Position numbers and translations under genes: made by a program
The notes under the pieces: model-generated
Seen by the model: the letters and a program-made list of their open reading frames with translations, nothing else
Database searches by the model: none
What the model was told of the DNA's origin: nothing
Shown here: piece by piece, positions 49,075 to 61,377 of the stretch
Layout: each line of letters begins with the position of its first letter
How positions within the stretch are numbered: the first letter of the stretch is position 1
NCBI RefSeq assembly: GCF_030384665.1
Contig: NC_083678.1
Location: 62,001-126,000 of the forward strand
DNA from: Lodderomyces elongisporus
Lineage: Eukaryota > Ascomycota > Pichiomycetes > Serinales > Debaryomycetaceae
Direction of reading: 5' to 3'
DNA length: 64,000 nt

Positions 49075-51611
49075 TGTTGTATTAATAGTGATAAATGTGA
49101 ATACAAAGGTAAAATATAGTGTTTCTAAGGGGAGATGATATTATATATATCCGAAGGGTTGCATTTGATTTTATTTCTGTGTTTTGATGTACTTTTAGCC
49201 TTAGCCTTTGCTTCAAAAAGCTGTTTAGCAGTAAGTAGCTGTAACAATAGCGGTAACTATAATTAGTGCAGATGGGTAGTGTACTTTGGAGATAAACATT
49301 TTTTTTCCTTCTCTGTCTCCTATTTTTTTTTCACTCTTGGGAAAATATACACGACTTTGTTTTTTCATATAATCTTTTGTGTGTGTTTCTTTTTGTATTT
49401 GTGTTTGTTTGAAAACTTTCGCTGCCCCCCCTTCCTCCCCCTCACACACACACACATACAGACATACATACAAATACTCAAACAAATACTCACACAAACA
49501 CTAGTACCAATTTCCCTAAATAAAATATTGCTTTTTTTTTTTTGTTTTTTTGCTAATCACATACTCTAGAGATTTTTACCTATATTGCAACATATGAAGA
49601 AGCCTTCTAGAGTCTGGTACCTTTAACAAGGGTATACCTCTACTTCTTCTCTAAGGTCATCAACAGTCAACTGTAGCGGATAATACCCAATGATCCATCG
49701 GCATTATCCGAATCCAGTAGTTCTAATTTGTAATTTATCTTTCAGTAAATTTCTGATGATAGCAAGTGAAATTTTTTGTGCAATTTGATTGGTCAGTCTG
49801 TATTATTGATTGCTACAAAATCAAACTTATTTGTTAATATCTAAAAATATTAAATAAAAAAATAAAAATATTAAATAAAAATAAAAAATAGAATAAAAAA
49901 ATAAAAAGGAAAAAGAAGAAATATTTAGAGTGGGGGTGCAAGTGGGGAGCAATACCAGAGAAGAACATGTGGGCGGGATACAAAAGGATGTAACAATGAA
50001 TCAAGAGGCTTAAAGGTATGATAATCAATACTTGCAATCAATCCAGGTGCTTATCTCTGTAGGTGTGTCACCTATTTGTCTCAACAGCGGAGTCGCTGGT
50101 AAGATAGATGCAAAATATACTTGAGCTTTTTCTCATAATAGCACACCTTCTTTCTTCCTCCTTCATCCGCCTCTTCATGAAGAAGAAAAAGTTTGTACTT
50201 GTTAGTCAATGACGTATCTGTAAAAAAATGAGAAGAATAGAATGTTATCTGTCGTAGTTTGAAAAATCAAAGCGCAATTACCTTGCTATTCCTAACTTTT
50301 TTTTTTTTTACTCCTTCCTCCAACCTTCCTCTACGTCCTAATTTACAGTCCACAGCCTTTTATATATTTCTTTATTATGTTTTATTTATTATGTTTCTGT
50401 TTCTATTTTTTTTTTCTTTTTTTCTTAACTTGCTTCAGCTGCTTTAAACTGTTTCCGGTATCGCTTTGCGCTTGCAAAAGCGAGAAATCCCTCTATATTA
50501 TTACACTAAACCACTTGATCGAAAGATGCTAAAATAAAAAATATACTTACAATTGTAAAGTATAAAATGGCAACTGTAGCTAAAAACAGAACAAAAAATA
50601 AAAATAAAAAAAATAGAAAATAAAACGCCTCAAAAATAAAAATAGAAATAAAAGTAAGAAAAAGACACTACAAAAGATAACACGTAAGCCAAATCTGATA
50701 ACCATAAACATATATACATATATACATTGATTCTCTCTTTATAGTTATTATTAGTGTGGTTTCTCTATCATTATTTTATTTATTAAAGTTTTCTTCTATC
50801 TCCATGTCTTATCTCCTAATCTCTCCTAATCTATTTTCTAGATCCACACCAATGCAAATCAATTAAGCAATTTCACGTGGAGGTTTTGATACGGGTAATA
50901 TCCTCGTTTCTAAACGTGCAGCTGATTTCAATAAGTTCCCACGGACAAAGATAAGAGTGGGATAGTGAGTAAGAGGGTTCTACCCTCTTTGTCAACGCTA
51001 TTTATCAATAATTTGCAAAGACCTCTATATATATCTAATACTCTTCAATTTTATATCTGCAATTATCATATTATGTTTGCGAATGCTGTGTCGCAGAGTG
51101 CTGCCTAAAGTATCGTTTTGTGTATATATGTCAGTGAGGAGAGTGGAGGGAGAGGTGGGGGGTAGGTGCTGAAAGAAAACACGAGCGGACTAACTTCAAT
51201 TACGGATTTATTTATCCGAGGGCTTCTGCCCTATGTTGTACACGTGACAAATCTTTAAATATATTATTTTATTTTTTATTATTATTTTTAATTAATAAAA
51301 TCTTTTGCTCTTTGCATTTTGCAGCACTTTAAATTTCGCAGCCAAACTTTGGGTTCTCGTTTTTAATTATTGCTACCAAATGAAATATTTGGTAGCCTAC
51401 GGTAGGACAGTTTTATTCTTTTTTCTTTATTATCAATTTGTATTATTTCGTGTCTCCTCTATACCACGTGACTTTAAAATTTACTACATCTCCTAATACT
51501 AAAGAACAAACACCAAATTAAAAATTAATTCACAAACTTAGTCGTAATCTCATAAATTTCATATACACTACGTATATACATACAAATAATACAATACTGC
51601 AGCAGCCATCT
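48266..51611. other. 3.3-kb intergenic region between GDS1 and the JmjC gene
   Basis: No convincing ORF. It contains a 9-bp repeat GTCAGTGAA (48752-48800), TAG/GTA triplet repeats (49021-49080), a C-run/CA tract (49426-49456), and three segments with perfect hairpins (49677-49710, 50944-50993, 51203-51232) that could be parts of RNA genes. CACGTG occurs at 50875, 51241 and 51466. Confidence 0.5.
48752..48800. repeat. 9-bp tandem repeat GTCAGTGAA
   Basis: Five or so copies, one of them GCTAGTGAA, about 500 bp upstream of the GDS1 start. Confidence 0.8.
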
Positions 51612-53348
51612 CTAGTATTTCCTTTCCTCTTTTTGCACAAGTTCAAGGGCCTCTTTGGTAACCTTCCAATCATCACTCCAATAACCATCTTTATAGCTCT
51701 TTTCAAATGAGTCGCCATTTGGCGGTATAAACCAATAATTGAGTGCAATATGCACGTCATCCCCTGGGGTTTGACTCTTTTCATCACTTCCACTTCCACT
51801 TCCACTTCCACTGCCAAAGCTAGATACTTCATGGAACCAACCAGCTGGTAAATACAACATCTCACCAGGGTCTAACCATACTTCCATCTTGTTCAATTGT
51901 AATACACCAGGAAAATAGGTCTCGGCAAATTGCTCAACCCGAATTCGCGTTTCTAAGTCCATTTCATCCAAGTGTAGTAAAGCAGGCGGCACTTTCGAGA
52001 AACTTGGTGGATCTTCTTTTTTGGCACTATCTGCTCCAAATTGCTCCTCGCCCCCATTGCTCTTGTGCACTTTTCCACTCTCTTTTTCCAATGACTTTGC
52101 AAGAATCTTTTCCAACTCCTTTTCTCTTTTCTCTTCTTCTTCTTCTTCTTCTTCAGCTTCTTCTTGATGTTCAGCCTTCCATCTCAAAACATCCTCAATA
52201 ATAGCCCCGTCATCACGTATGCTCATCCAGCCATTTTCGCCTTGTTCATAATCAATCATTCCATTGTGGAAAATCTTGTAAATTTTGCCACAGGTATACA
52301 ACTTTAAAGCATCTGCAGGACTATATATAGTAAATCTCTTGCGGCCCTGAACTAGAATATATAGATTATCTGCATGATCGTGATGTAAACCAGAGCTCGA
52401 TCCTTTGGGAATCAGTCTATCCATATGCGTGAGTGGTTTTGAGGACTTGTCTATATGAAATTTATGCAATGGCTTGGTTTTACCCATCCAAAGATTAATT
52501 TGTTGCGGGATTAATTTGGGAATGAATGATGGGTTTAGTAGTAAAGTTGTGGCATCATTGACCAACTTTGAAAGCGGAGGTTGATATAGTTCCTTTACAC
52601 GTTCAAGAGCTTCTTCTAGACACAATTCAGTAGATGGTGACAGTTCCTTGTCATCCTTATCATCATCATCCTCCAAATTGTCAAAATCGTCATAATCATC
52701 ATGCAAATCGTTCATGTTGATGGAGTCTGTTTCGGAAAATCCGTCAAGCTCGGAGCCTGCATCAAATGCCTTTTCCTTGTCCTCCTCTTTCTCCTTTTCC
52801 ACATCGACATTCTCTTCTTCATCTCCATCTCCATCTTCATCTTCATTTTCCTCGCTATCTACCCATTGAGTCTCATCTACACCTTCAATATCATGCTCCT
52901 TATACTGTGTGGTCAAATAATAGCTCTCCTCGGTGTTATCACCTAGTTTCTCCATCAATTCTTTCATTGTCATATGCACTCTCTTCTGCCCCGATCCAAA
53001 TCCGCCATCGTATAGCCTCTCTACTTGCAATTTCTCCTCGTCCTCGTCTTCGTCCTCGTCCTCGTCCTCGTCTTCTCTATTTTCTCCATCTTCTTTATCT
53101 TTCTCATCATGCCCCAAGGTCTGTAGGATCTTGTCAAACTTGAATTTCTCCAATGGTACTACTCCCTCACCCACAAGTTTCACAGGCTTTCTTGGCTTAA
53201 TGTATTCATCAAAAAAATGTTGAGCAGTGATATCCTTAGTATTAATGGTGTCAACTGCTTGTGCTGATGAGTCAATAATAAACCCTGTATACTCATTGAT
53301 TGCAGTCTTTTGTCTTTTTTGCTTTTGCTGTTGCTCTGGCTGCGACAT
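51612..53348 (-). CDS. JmjC/cupin-like domain protein (JMJD7-type)
   Basis: 578 residues. The iron-binding triad is visible: LHHDHADN gives the HxD pair (H322, D324), and GWFHEVSS near residue 505 gives the distal histidine. NLYILVQGRKRFTIYSPADALKLY and EVWLDPGEMLYLPAGWFHEV are the cupin strands of JMJD7/FIH-like hydroxylases, which use Fe(II) and 2-oxoglutarate. The N-terminal part (DEYIKPRKPVKLVGE) also fits this family. Two long acidic inserts (about 83-110 and 165-240) and a charged E/K stretch near 400-440, splitting the JmjC fold, are lineage-specific. Substrates are unknown; a histone-demethylase role is less likely than a protein hydroxylase or lysyl-oxidase type. Confidence 0.82.
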   Translation of the reverse strand: MSQPEQQQKQKRQKTAINEYTGFIIDSSAQAVDTINTKDITAQHFFDEYIKPRKPVKLVGEGVVPLEKFKFDKILQTLGHDEKDKEDGENREDEDEDEDEDEDEEKLQVERLYDGGFGSGQKRVHMTMKELMEKLGDNTEESYYLTTQYKEHDIEGVDETQWVDSEENEDEDGDGDEEENVDVEKEKEEDKEKAFDAGSELDGFSETDSINMNDLHDDYDDFDNLEDDDDKDDKELSPSTELCLEEALERVKELYQPPLSKLVNDATTLLLNPSFIPKLIPQQINLWMGKTKPLHKFHIDKSSKPLTHMDRLIPKGSSSGLHHDHADNLYILVQGRKRFTIYSPADALKLYTCGKIYKIFHNGMIDYEQGENGWMSIRDDGAIIEDVLRWKAEHQEEAEEEEEEEEKREKELEKILAKSLEKESGKVHKSNGGEEQFGADSAKKEDPPSFSKVPPALLHLDEMDLETRIRVEQFAETYFPGVLQLNKMEVWLDPGEMLYLPAGWFHEVSSFGSGSGSGSGSDEKSQTPGDDVHIALNYWFIPPNGDSFEKSYKDGYWSDDWKVTKEALELVQKEERKY

Positions 53349-54075
53349 TTTACGAGAAGCAATTGTAGAAACTCAAATATGTGGTTTTGGATATATTATG
53401 AATTGTTGACTAATATGCAAAGTGAGACGTCGTAGACGTTGGGGACGCTGGGGAGGGCGGGGGGTGGGACGGAATAACAAACAATGGCGTGATAAACAGT
53501 TCAATGTCAAATCCAGCTAACAAATTACGTGTGTGTATGTATATGCTAGTGTATTTATTTCTATTCCACTTTACCAGAGATGAGCTTTAATTCACGCTTT
53601 AAATCATCTGATTAAAATTGTGGGACTCTAGAGACTGACAATTTAAGAAAAATTGAAAAATGTCGGAATGTAAGAAACAGAGCGAAAAGGTTGAAGAAAA
53701 TGAAAAAATAAAAAAAAAATTTTTTTAAAAAAAGGAAAAAGATTTAATGTCCGTGTGCGCCGCACGTCGATTTGATACTTTCAGACAGTAAAACTTCTGC
53801 TATCTTTTTTGCTGTCTGAATTTAAGCATGATAGATTAAAAATAAAAGAGTGTCGGATAGTGAGAAAAAAAAAACAGACAGTGTCTGTTTTAATTTTTTC
53901 TTCCCCCCTTTCTTCCCAAGTGTTCTCGCTTGTACGATTACTATTAGTAGTGGTTAGAAATGGTGCGGGGTGGTGGTAGCAAAGCGTGGGGGAGAGAAAG
54001 AGACGTGGAGGAAGGATAGGAAGAAATACGGATAAACGCTTATGCAAGATAGTAGATGGATCGGAGTGTCTGTTC

Positions 54076-54147
54076 TTATATATATTTATATATTTATATA
54101 TTTATATATTTATATATTTATATATTTATTTATTTATATATTTATTT
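54076..54147. repeat. TATATTTA-type AT repeat
   Basis: Tandem TATATATTTA units, about 730 bp upstream of the JmjC gene start. Confidence 0.8.
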
Positions 54148-57100
54148 TTTTTCGTCTTAAGTAACGTGCTGTGTCTTATTTTGCTGTGTTTTTTACTCTT
54201 GTTTTGTTGCGACATGACAAATACAAAAAAAGGTGCAGTGTTGCCGGATTGAATCCTCGGCATAATGGCTTGTGGTACAGTTTTTGGTGGAGTTGAAGTG
54301 CTCCTAATCCTTCCGTGTCCACAATCCAAACTTTCTATAACCATTCTATAACCATTCTACAAACAATTTTAAACACCTCGAAGCACTTCAAAACACTCTA
54401 GCCACTTTTGTAACTGTTTTGCTTTTTTATCAAATTTTTTTCAACTTTAATCAACATTGGGATTGGGATGAAATATATTTCTTATTTGGGTGAAATGAAT
54501 AGTGTGCATTTGAGTTAAATTTTTTTGTTTTCCAATATTATTAGCTTGAACACTCACAAAGATAGAAAGAACTTGAAAGAATAAGCTCCTTTTATCCTAT
54601 GCTCGGCCCAGACTATTTCCTTTTATCTATTTATCTATGTATATATTTATCTAATAATCTATTTTCGCTTTTGAATCTGTTTCGCTTTACTTATCGACTT
54701 TCTCGAAATTAGTTTTGATTGCTACATATTAAAATACTTACGAACCAAAAGCCTGGTTCTTGCTTTCATTTATTTCTTTTTTTTTTTTAATAATACTCCT
54801 TCTTTCGAAATTTCGTGTGGTCCATCCTATTGGACCTCAAAAGAGAATCAAGAGTGAAGTTTGTTTTTCATTTTTTTTTTTCAATTTAATTTTTTAAAAA
54901 TTTAAAGTTCCTCCTGGTTGGATTTGGAGACATGGTGGGAAAAGAAATTAATGAGACATTGAATCAGAAGAGAAAAAATTACAGTGCTTTTGACCAAGCG
55001 GCTCAAAACGTTAAAACGTTTTACTCGTAGTTCAAATCTCATAAAAACTTTTCACTTTTTTTTTTATCCAAGTTTATTTAACTCCACGTCAACTCGGTCG
55101 TCTCTCTCTTCGCCCCCCCCCCCCACCTTTATTTTTTACCTATTCCTTCCATCTCCTTTTCTAGTCCCACTTCTTCTTCACTATTGCCTTTCCTTTTTTC
55201 CTTGTTGTTGTTGTTGTTAATGTTAATGTTATCGCCCACTTTCATGTTCACCTTCCGCCTGCCAATATTTCTTAGCTTTTTGTTACATGTTTTGTTTATC
55301 TAATCGGACTTCGGAATGTGGTTATTCCGATTCAAAAGCTTCCGATAACCACAACTGGACAACATGCGCGCATACAAAAGACATTTTCGAATGCTGATAT
55401 TCAGTTCTGTGTCACTTTGAGCAATCTTTCACCTCCTTACTTGGCTCTTAGAATATTAGTGCTAATCAAAACAAATAAAGTAACCATATTAATTTTACCC
55501 GTCTATTCTTATTTTTTTTTTCTTTACACTATCTAAATATCAAGCTTATTCTTTGTTCAACTTTCCATCTTAATATCCTACGTTGCAGTTGAAATTTTTT
55601 TCACTTCTTTGTCTCTTTTTCTCTTTTTCTCTTTGTCTGACTGTTTTTCTTTCCTACCATTTCGATTTTTAATCTCGCCCAGTTTTCCTTACCTTCCCCT
55701 CCCCCCTTCCTCCAACACACTTTTGTGTAATCCAAAGCCTAATGCTCTCCTATTTAGTACACTACCAAATTAACAATAAACAAAATTAAAGGAAAAGAAA
55801 AAGATCCAATGGCCAATTGAAGCTCCAAGAGCTTTCTATTTCTTTTTCATTTAAGCCTTTTGTTAACCAATCATGGTAATATTGCCACAAACTCACAAAG
55901 TCGGTAAAGCATTTTTTTTTCATTAATTACACAGTTTTTTCGCTAGATTGATTGGTAGATGATATGAAATTTCTATGCATCCTAGACTTTATTTTCGTCT
56001 TTAATATATATACAGAGGACTCGCAAGCGCGCGCAGCAGCTTTGCCCCTATTAATTTTTTTTACCATATCGAGTCAATACCGCTAACCAACAATCTTTGG
56101 TACAAACAAGGTAAAGTGATTTTTGTCTTCTTTTGTCTTTTTTTTTTTCTTTTTTTCTTTGTTTCTTTATGTTCCATTTGTTCCCACCCTAATCATGTGA
56201 ATGATTCCGCCTCATTTTTTTATATTTTATTACTTCAACAGTTGATGATACCTATTGTTTATACCTCCTTGCAATCTTTTCTTTTTCCTTTGACTTTCTC
56301 TGTATAACATTGTTGAAATGGTAAACAATTTGAACCAGCACGGAAAACAAATAAATAAACAAACAAAAAGAACAGCATAAGAACAAAAATAAAGACAAAG
56401 ACTGTTATCAACCTCACAATCTATTATCTTGGCAACACTGCATCTCACATCATGTCGACGAACGATCGCTACAATTCAATTTAGAGTACATGTACTAGAG
56501 CTCACTCTATTTTTTGTAGTTGTTGTGCCATACGTGAAGAAATTCATAAAAAGAAGAAAAAAAAATAAACTGTAGACAATAGAATGCATCAAAAAATAAA
56601 AAAAATAAAAAAAAGTTCAGACAAAAGACTGAAAAGATTATAAAGATTTTAAAAGACTGTCTGATTATTGAATTGAACGAAAAAAAAAAAAGACAGAAAA
56701 AAAAAGACATAAGAGTCCTACACTACACAAGGCAGCTAGAATCAAGATCGCTGAAAAGTGACGTAAGCCTTAATTTTAATTTGCCGATATGAAACCACTA
56801 TATAGAAACCAGAATCTATATATAAGAAGAAATAAAAAAATAAAAAAAAAAAGAAAGAGAGATGAAGAATATAACAAAGAATATTGAAAAGAGAAGGAAA
56901 GGAGGTTGAATGTATGGTTATGAGTTGCAATTACACTCACGTGGTTCGCTTTCCGTGCTATTTTTGTCTGCCCGTCGATCAACCATATCTATTTATACTT
57001 TTGTAAAGCTCATAACTCCAAAGAATTAAAACTAAAATTTAATTTTTTGTAGTGGAAAAGAAAACAACAACAACAACAGGATAGGACAATTTATCATGTA

Positions 57101-59134
57101 AGTGCTGGCATTTTGTGTCCTCTTTTCTTTTCTTTTCCTTTGTTTTATTTTCTCTCTGGATGTCCGTTTTAAAGTATTGTTATGAGATGGTTATGGTATA
57201 GCATTATACTTAGTTCTGTTACATGGGTTAAGCTAAATCCTACATTCATTTCAATATTGAGGGAGAGACAAAAAAAAAGAATTGTGGATGAAAATTGTAT
57301 TCAACGTAGGTTGCTACAAATGCACGGGTTGTGGAGATATCGATGTTGGACAACACATGGTGCAAGAAAGAAAAAGCAAGTAAGATTGAAAAAATTCAAA
57401 GTAAAATACAACTTGGTAACCAATATTTCAGTGAAAAAAAATATTAGTTTAGCCTTGTACAAACTTACTGTTGTGCCATTTCAAATTGCAGAGGCTCTTT
57501 GAGCGCATACCTTCTGCTCCTCCTTCCCCTCCCTACTTGATAATGCGAGATTGTTGAAACTGCGAATACTCGGCGTTAAGGTTTGAAAAAAGGTGGAAAA
57601 TACGGAGTTGTCAAATTTCATCTTGAAGAAGCAGGTGGGTGTGTGCGTGCCCAATCCACAACCACAACCACAACCACAACCAAAACAACAACCATAACTA
57701 AAAAGAATTACTAAATAAAAAAGGTATCACAACAACTATTGTTGCTACAAAGCTCTAAACTTGAAATTCGGTAAGAATAGACTAGTACGGAAGGACACGT
57801 CTCATGTAAACAAGAGTTTACAGAAGTGAATGTTGGAAACTGACTGTTAAATTCTACACCTTTAGGAACCTAGAATTTACCGGCACGTATAGAATGAACC
57901 AAAAAAAACAAAAGTAAGGGGTGGGAAAGGAAACAACAATAACAATCATTCTAATAATGATAATAGTAAGAATATCAGTAATAAGAGTTTGTTTGACCAA
58001 TAGTGTAAACAAAGTGGGTTTTATTTTGATGAAAGTAATAAGGAAAATAAATAATATTCAACAACAAAGAAACCTTTCATAGCGTCTTTTCCTTTTCTCC
58101 CGTAACCACACGATAACCCATGACTTGGAGCATTAAAGTTGACAAATGTGGGACAAGAAGTAGTGTGACGTGAACGAACGAGGTGAGTATCCATTCTTTT
58201 ATTCGCGGCACAAGATGAAAGCTTATCTCAACGCTTTTTAAGTAAATCCTTTGCAATTTTCTTTTTTTTTAGTAAATTGTCTCGAATGTACCTATCCATG
58301 CTCTACGTCTTTCCATCTTTCTCCTATTTTATCCCCATTCCCTCATCCCCTATTGAGATTCCAATGTGTTCTGTTACTATAAGTAAAAAGTATATCTAGG
58401 TTGTTTCATAAAGTTTATCAATCTCTCCTTTTTTTTTGTGAATATTTATATATATATATGTACAAATGGTTAGACGTGGCTGTTGAAATTTAAAGTTTTT
58501 TGCCAGCATTGTTAGCAACTTCAAGCTTAAGCAATACCCACACGTTTTATGTATAATGTCTCCCCGTTCAAATTTTTTCTTACTTTCAAAGCCAAACCTT
58601 ATGCTCCTTCTCCTCATTGAAACTTTTAACCACTATTGTTTGAGTATGTGAGTATGTGAGTATGTCTTTCTTTTATATGTGTATGCTTGTTTGTGCTTAT
58701 CATATTGTGAATTTAATCAGTTCAATGTTCATTCATCGTGTTGTTTTTCTGTTGTGCCACTCTCACTGAGGTGGAGCGTTCAACAGTTTTTGCAAGGTAT
58801 AGTTGGACCGCCTTCACTTCAATTCAAAATACAAAGAAAAAAAGTAAGGTCCAATTGAGAGTAAAGATAAACATCATAGGCTCCAACCAAAACACTGACC
58901 TTCCTCCTGATCTACAAAATAAGAGCAAGACAAGAGCAAGACAACCAAAAAAAAAAAGAACAAAAAAAAAAGTAAGAAAAGTAGTTTAAATCCTTATCTC
59001 CATTCATTAGACATACCAACAAAAACGGGGGGTGCTATGGTCTATAACTAAGGTTTTATCGTAGATATCACTGTGGTTATACAAATTTATAGAGTTAATC
59101 TATGTTGAAAAGTGAAGATACCATAATTGTATTC

Positions 59135-59165
<31 letters not shown>

Positions 59166-60171
59166 TAAAAATAAAAATAAAAAATAAAAAAAATAATTAC
59201 GAAAAAGTTTCCATTTCCAAAATTTGCAATATTACGTAATCGTGCTCACTTTTGATCTTACACACTACAGCCTTATTGTCTGCAAAAAAAAAGAAAGCAA
59301 AGCAAAGCGCATACAGGGGGGGGTGGGAAAGAATGAAGATTGACTGTCAGTGTCGCGACAATAAACGTTATAAGATGAGACATTGACTCATGCGAGGTGC
59401 AGCAACAAAGTCTTGCACACACACATACACCCCTCCTCCTCCTCCTTGTTGCATCCTTTCCAACACCCAGTTCTTCATTTTGTTCCTTTATTCATTCTCT
59501 AGAGATGTAAAAATCCATAAAGCTAAATTGTACACCCCCTCCCTCCATCATCTTATTATACCACCTTTACCACCACTCCTTCTTTTTCTCCCCCTTTTTT
59601 CTCTCTCTCTTTTGTTAGTCTTGACAATTTCATTTCTTTAGATTTTCATAGAGAAATAAATATAGAGATCTTTGTGGAATCAGTTACTTCCGAGTTAACT
59701 CCGCATATATCATCGTCAACACTTTTGTTGTTCTTCTTCTTCTTTAATTTTTTTTTTTCTTTTTTGGAATATCATCCGCCGGCTCTTCAACTTCCTTTCC
59801 ATCTCCACAAACTTTGAAATGAAATTTGAGCCCCAGACACGAAGCAAAGTGTATACAATATGTTATATAAAGTTTCTTTCAACAAAAGAAAAAAAGTAAA
59901 ATAAATTAAAACAAAGCAAAACAAAGCAAATGGAAACAAAATATAGGAAAAAATTATTGACTAAAAAGTTTATCCACTATTTTTATTGAAAATGGAAGAA
60001 AGGGGAGAAAGAGAGAGAGAGAGAGAGACAGAGACAGAGAAAGACAAGAGGATACCGTAATCAGCTAAAAGCTATAACAATCCAAAGAGTTTACCCGCCA
60101 TTATTGTGGAAACAAGCCACAACGTGCTCCATCGCAAATCTCTCCACCATTATTCCAATGTATCCACAAGT

Positions 60172-60208
60172 TTTCACAATTTTTCACAATTTTTCACAAT
60201 TTTTCACA
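60172..60208. repeat. 12-bp repeat TTTTTCACAATT
   Basis: About three adjacent copies of TTTTTCACAATT in the gene-free region. Confidence 0.75.
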
Positions 60209-61377
60209 TGTCTTCACATGTATTTACAAACTTTTTACCTTTTAGTGATAATTCCTCTAATGAAGTAAAACCCCATTTGTCTCAGACAATATATAGCCAC
60301 GCTCGCAACACGATAAGGAAAATAAAAGAAGAGAACATATATATATATATGCACTTGTATATTTTCAACCTCCTGGGTTGTGTGTCTCGTGCTGGCTTGC
60401 AACAATAGAGGTAAACAAGATTAGAATAGAAAGCTAAGATATCTGAATAAAGACAAAGAAAATTAGACGACGAAAAAAAAAAAAAATAATAATAATAATA
60501 AAAAACATTAATTTTTTTTTTTGCCTTTAACAAATATAGTGTCCATTTCTAAACTGAAATTTACTATAATTTCAACCGGGACTTATTGTTCTCGCATCCT
60601 CTTTTGCTCTACACTACCTCAGTACCGCTTCCACCAGCATTTGCAAACAGGTATTGTGAGAAGACAATAGCCTCGAACATGAGAGCTAGACCCGTTCGTC
60701 TCGTGCCATTTCGCGCCGGACGTAGTGGGCGTTGTCGGACGCAATCTTTATTTATTTATTTTTTTCTTTTTGTTTCGTTCATTTTCAGTCCTTGACAAAA
60801 TTGAAACAACAACAAAAGGAAACAAAAAATGACAGACAAAAGAAAGCAAAAGATGTTTTAGCACAATCGAATAATTGTGATCGGCAGTCAGAAAACCAGA
60901 CAGAGTAAGAGACAGAGAAAGAGTAAGAGTAAGAGAGCAACAATATACGTGCACTTACCACATTTCAAAAAATCACAGAGTCTCCTGACTTCTTGACGAC
61001 AACAAGTAACAATTGCTAAAGCCATTATGGTAGAAAGACTATTGTTTATAATACCCCCTTCTTTTTTTGTTTTACTCTATTCAGCAAAGACACTGGAATT
61101 TAGAAAGGTAAAAAAAAAGAAAGAGACTTTGGAAAATTTTTTCAAGACTAGAAATTGAAATGGTACCATTGGTACATGTATTTCCATCTCTTGCTCCCCC
61201 CCCCCCTCCTCCCCTCGCCATGTATACTTAACTTTAATTACATATGTTTACAGTTGTTTGAAAATTATTTTAAAACGTGAAAATAAAAACGGCAGGATTT
61301 CATTAAAAAAGGGTGAGTGGACGACGACAAAGAAGATGGTGAATAAGCTCTTCTTGCCATACTCATATAAACAAAAA

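Larger units (their letters stand above)
53349..61377. other. 8.0-kb region without a convincing protein gene
   Basis: Between the JmjC start and the CLN3 stop every frame is short (at most 106 codons) and mostly low-complexity or covering simple repeats: TATATTTATATATTTAT (54076-54147), CAACCACAACCACAACC (57658-57682), GAGTATGTGAGTATGTGAG (58643-58662), AAAATAAAAATA (59138-59196), TTTTCACAATTTTTCAC (60172-60208). An inverted-repeat cluster lies at 53755-53891 and a GC-rich island at about 60590-60750. It could hold noncoding RNAs, a centromere, or only long regulatory sequence. Confidence 0.5.

Noticed and set aside
51466..51471. CACGTG hexamers at 50875, 51241, 51466 and 56939 as regulatory sites
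   Set aside because: The hexamer alone is common, and the neighbouring genes are not obvious Cbf1 targets.
54220..54270. tRNA T-arm-like GGATTGAATCC on the plus strand
   Set aside because: No acceptor, D or anticodon arm can be formed around it.
57182..57502. 106-codon frame in the gene desert
   Set aside because: It is the longest frame there, but composition (many R, K, L and W without pattern) and lack of any motif do not support a gene.
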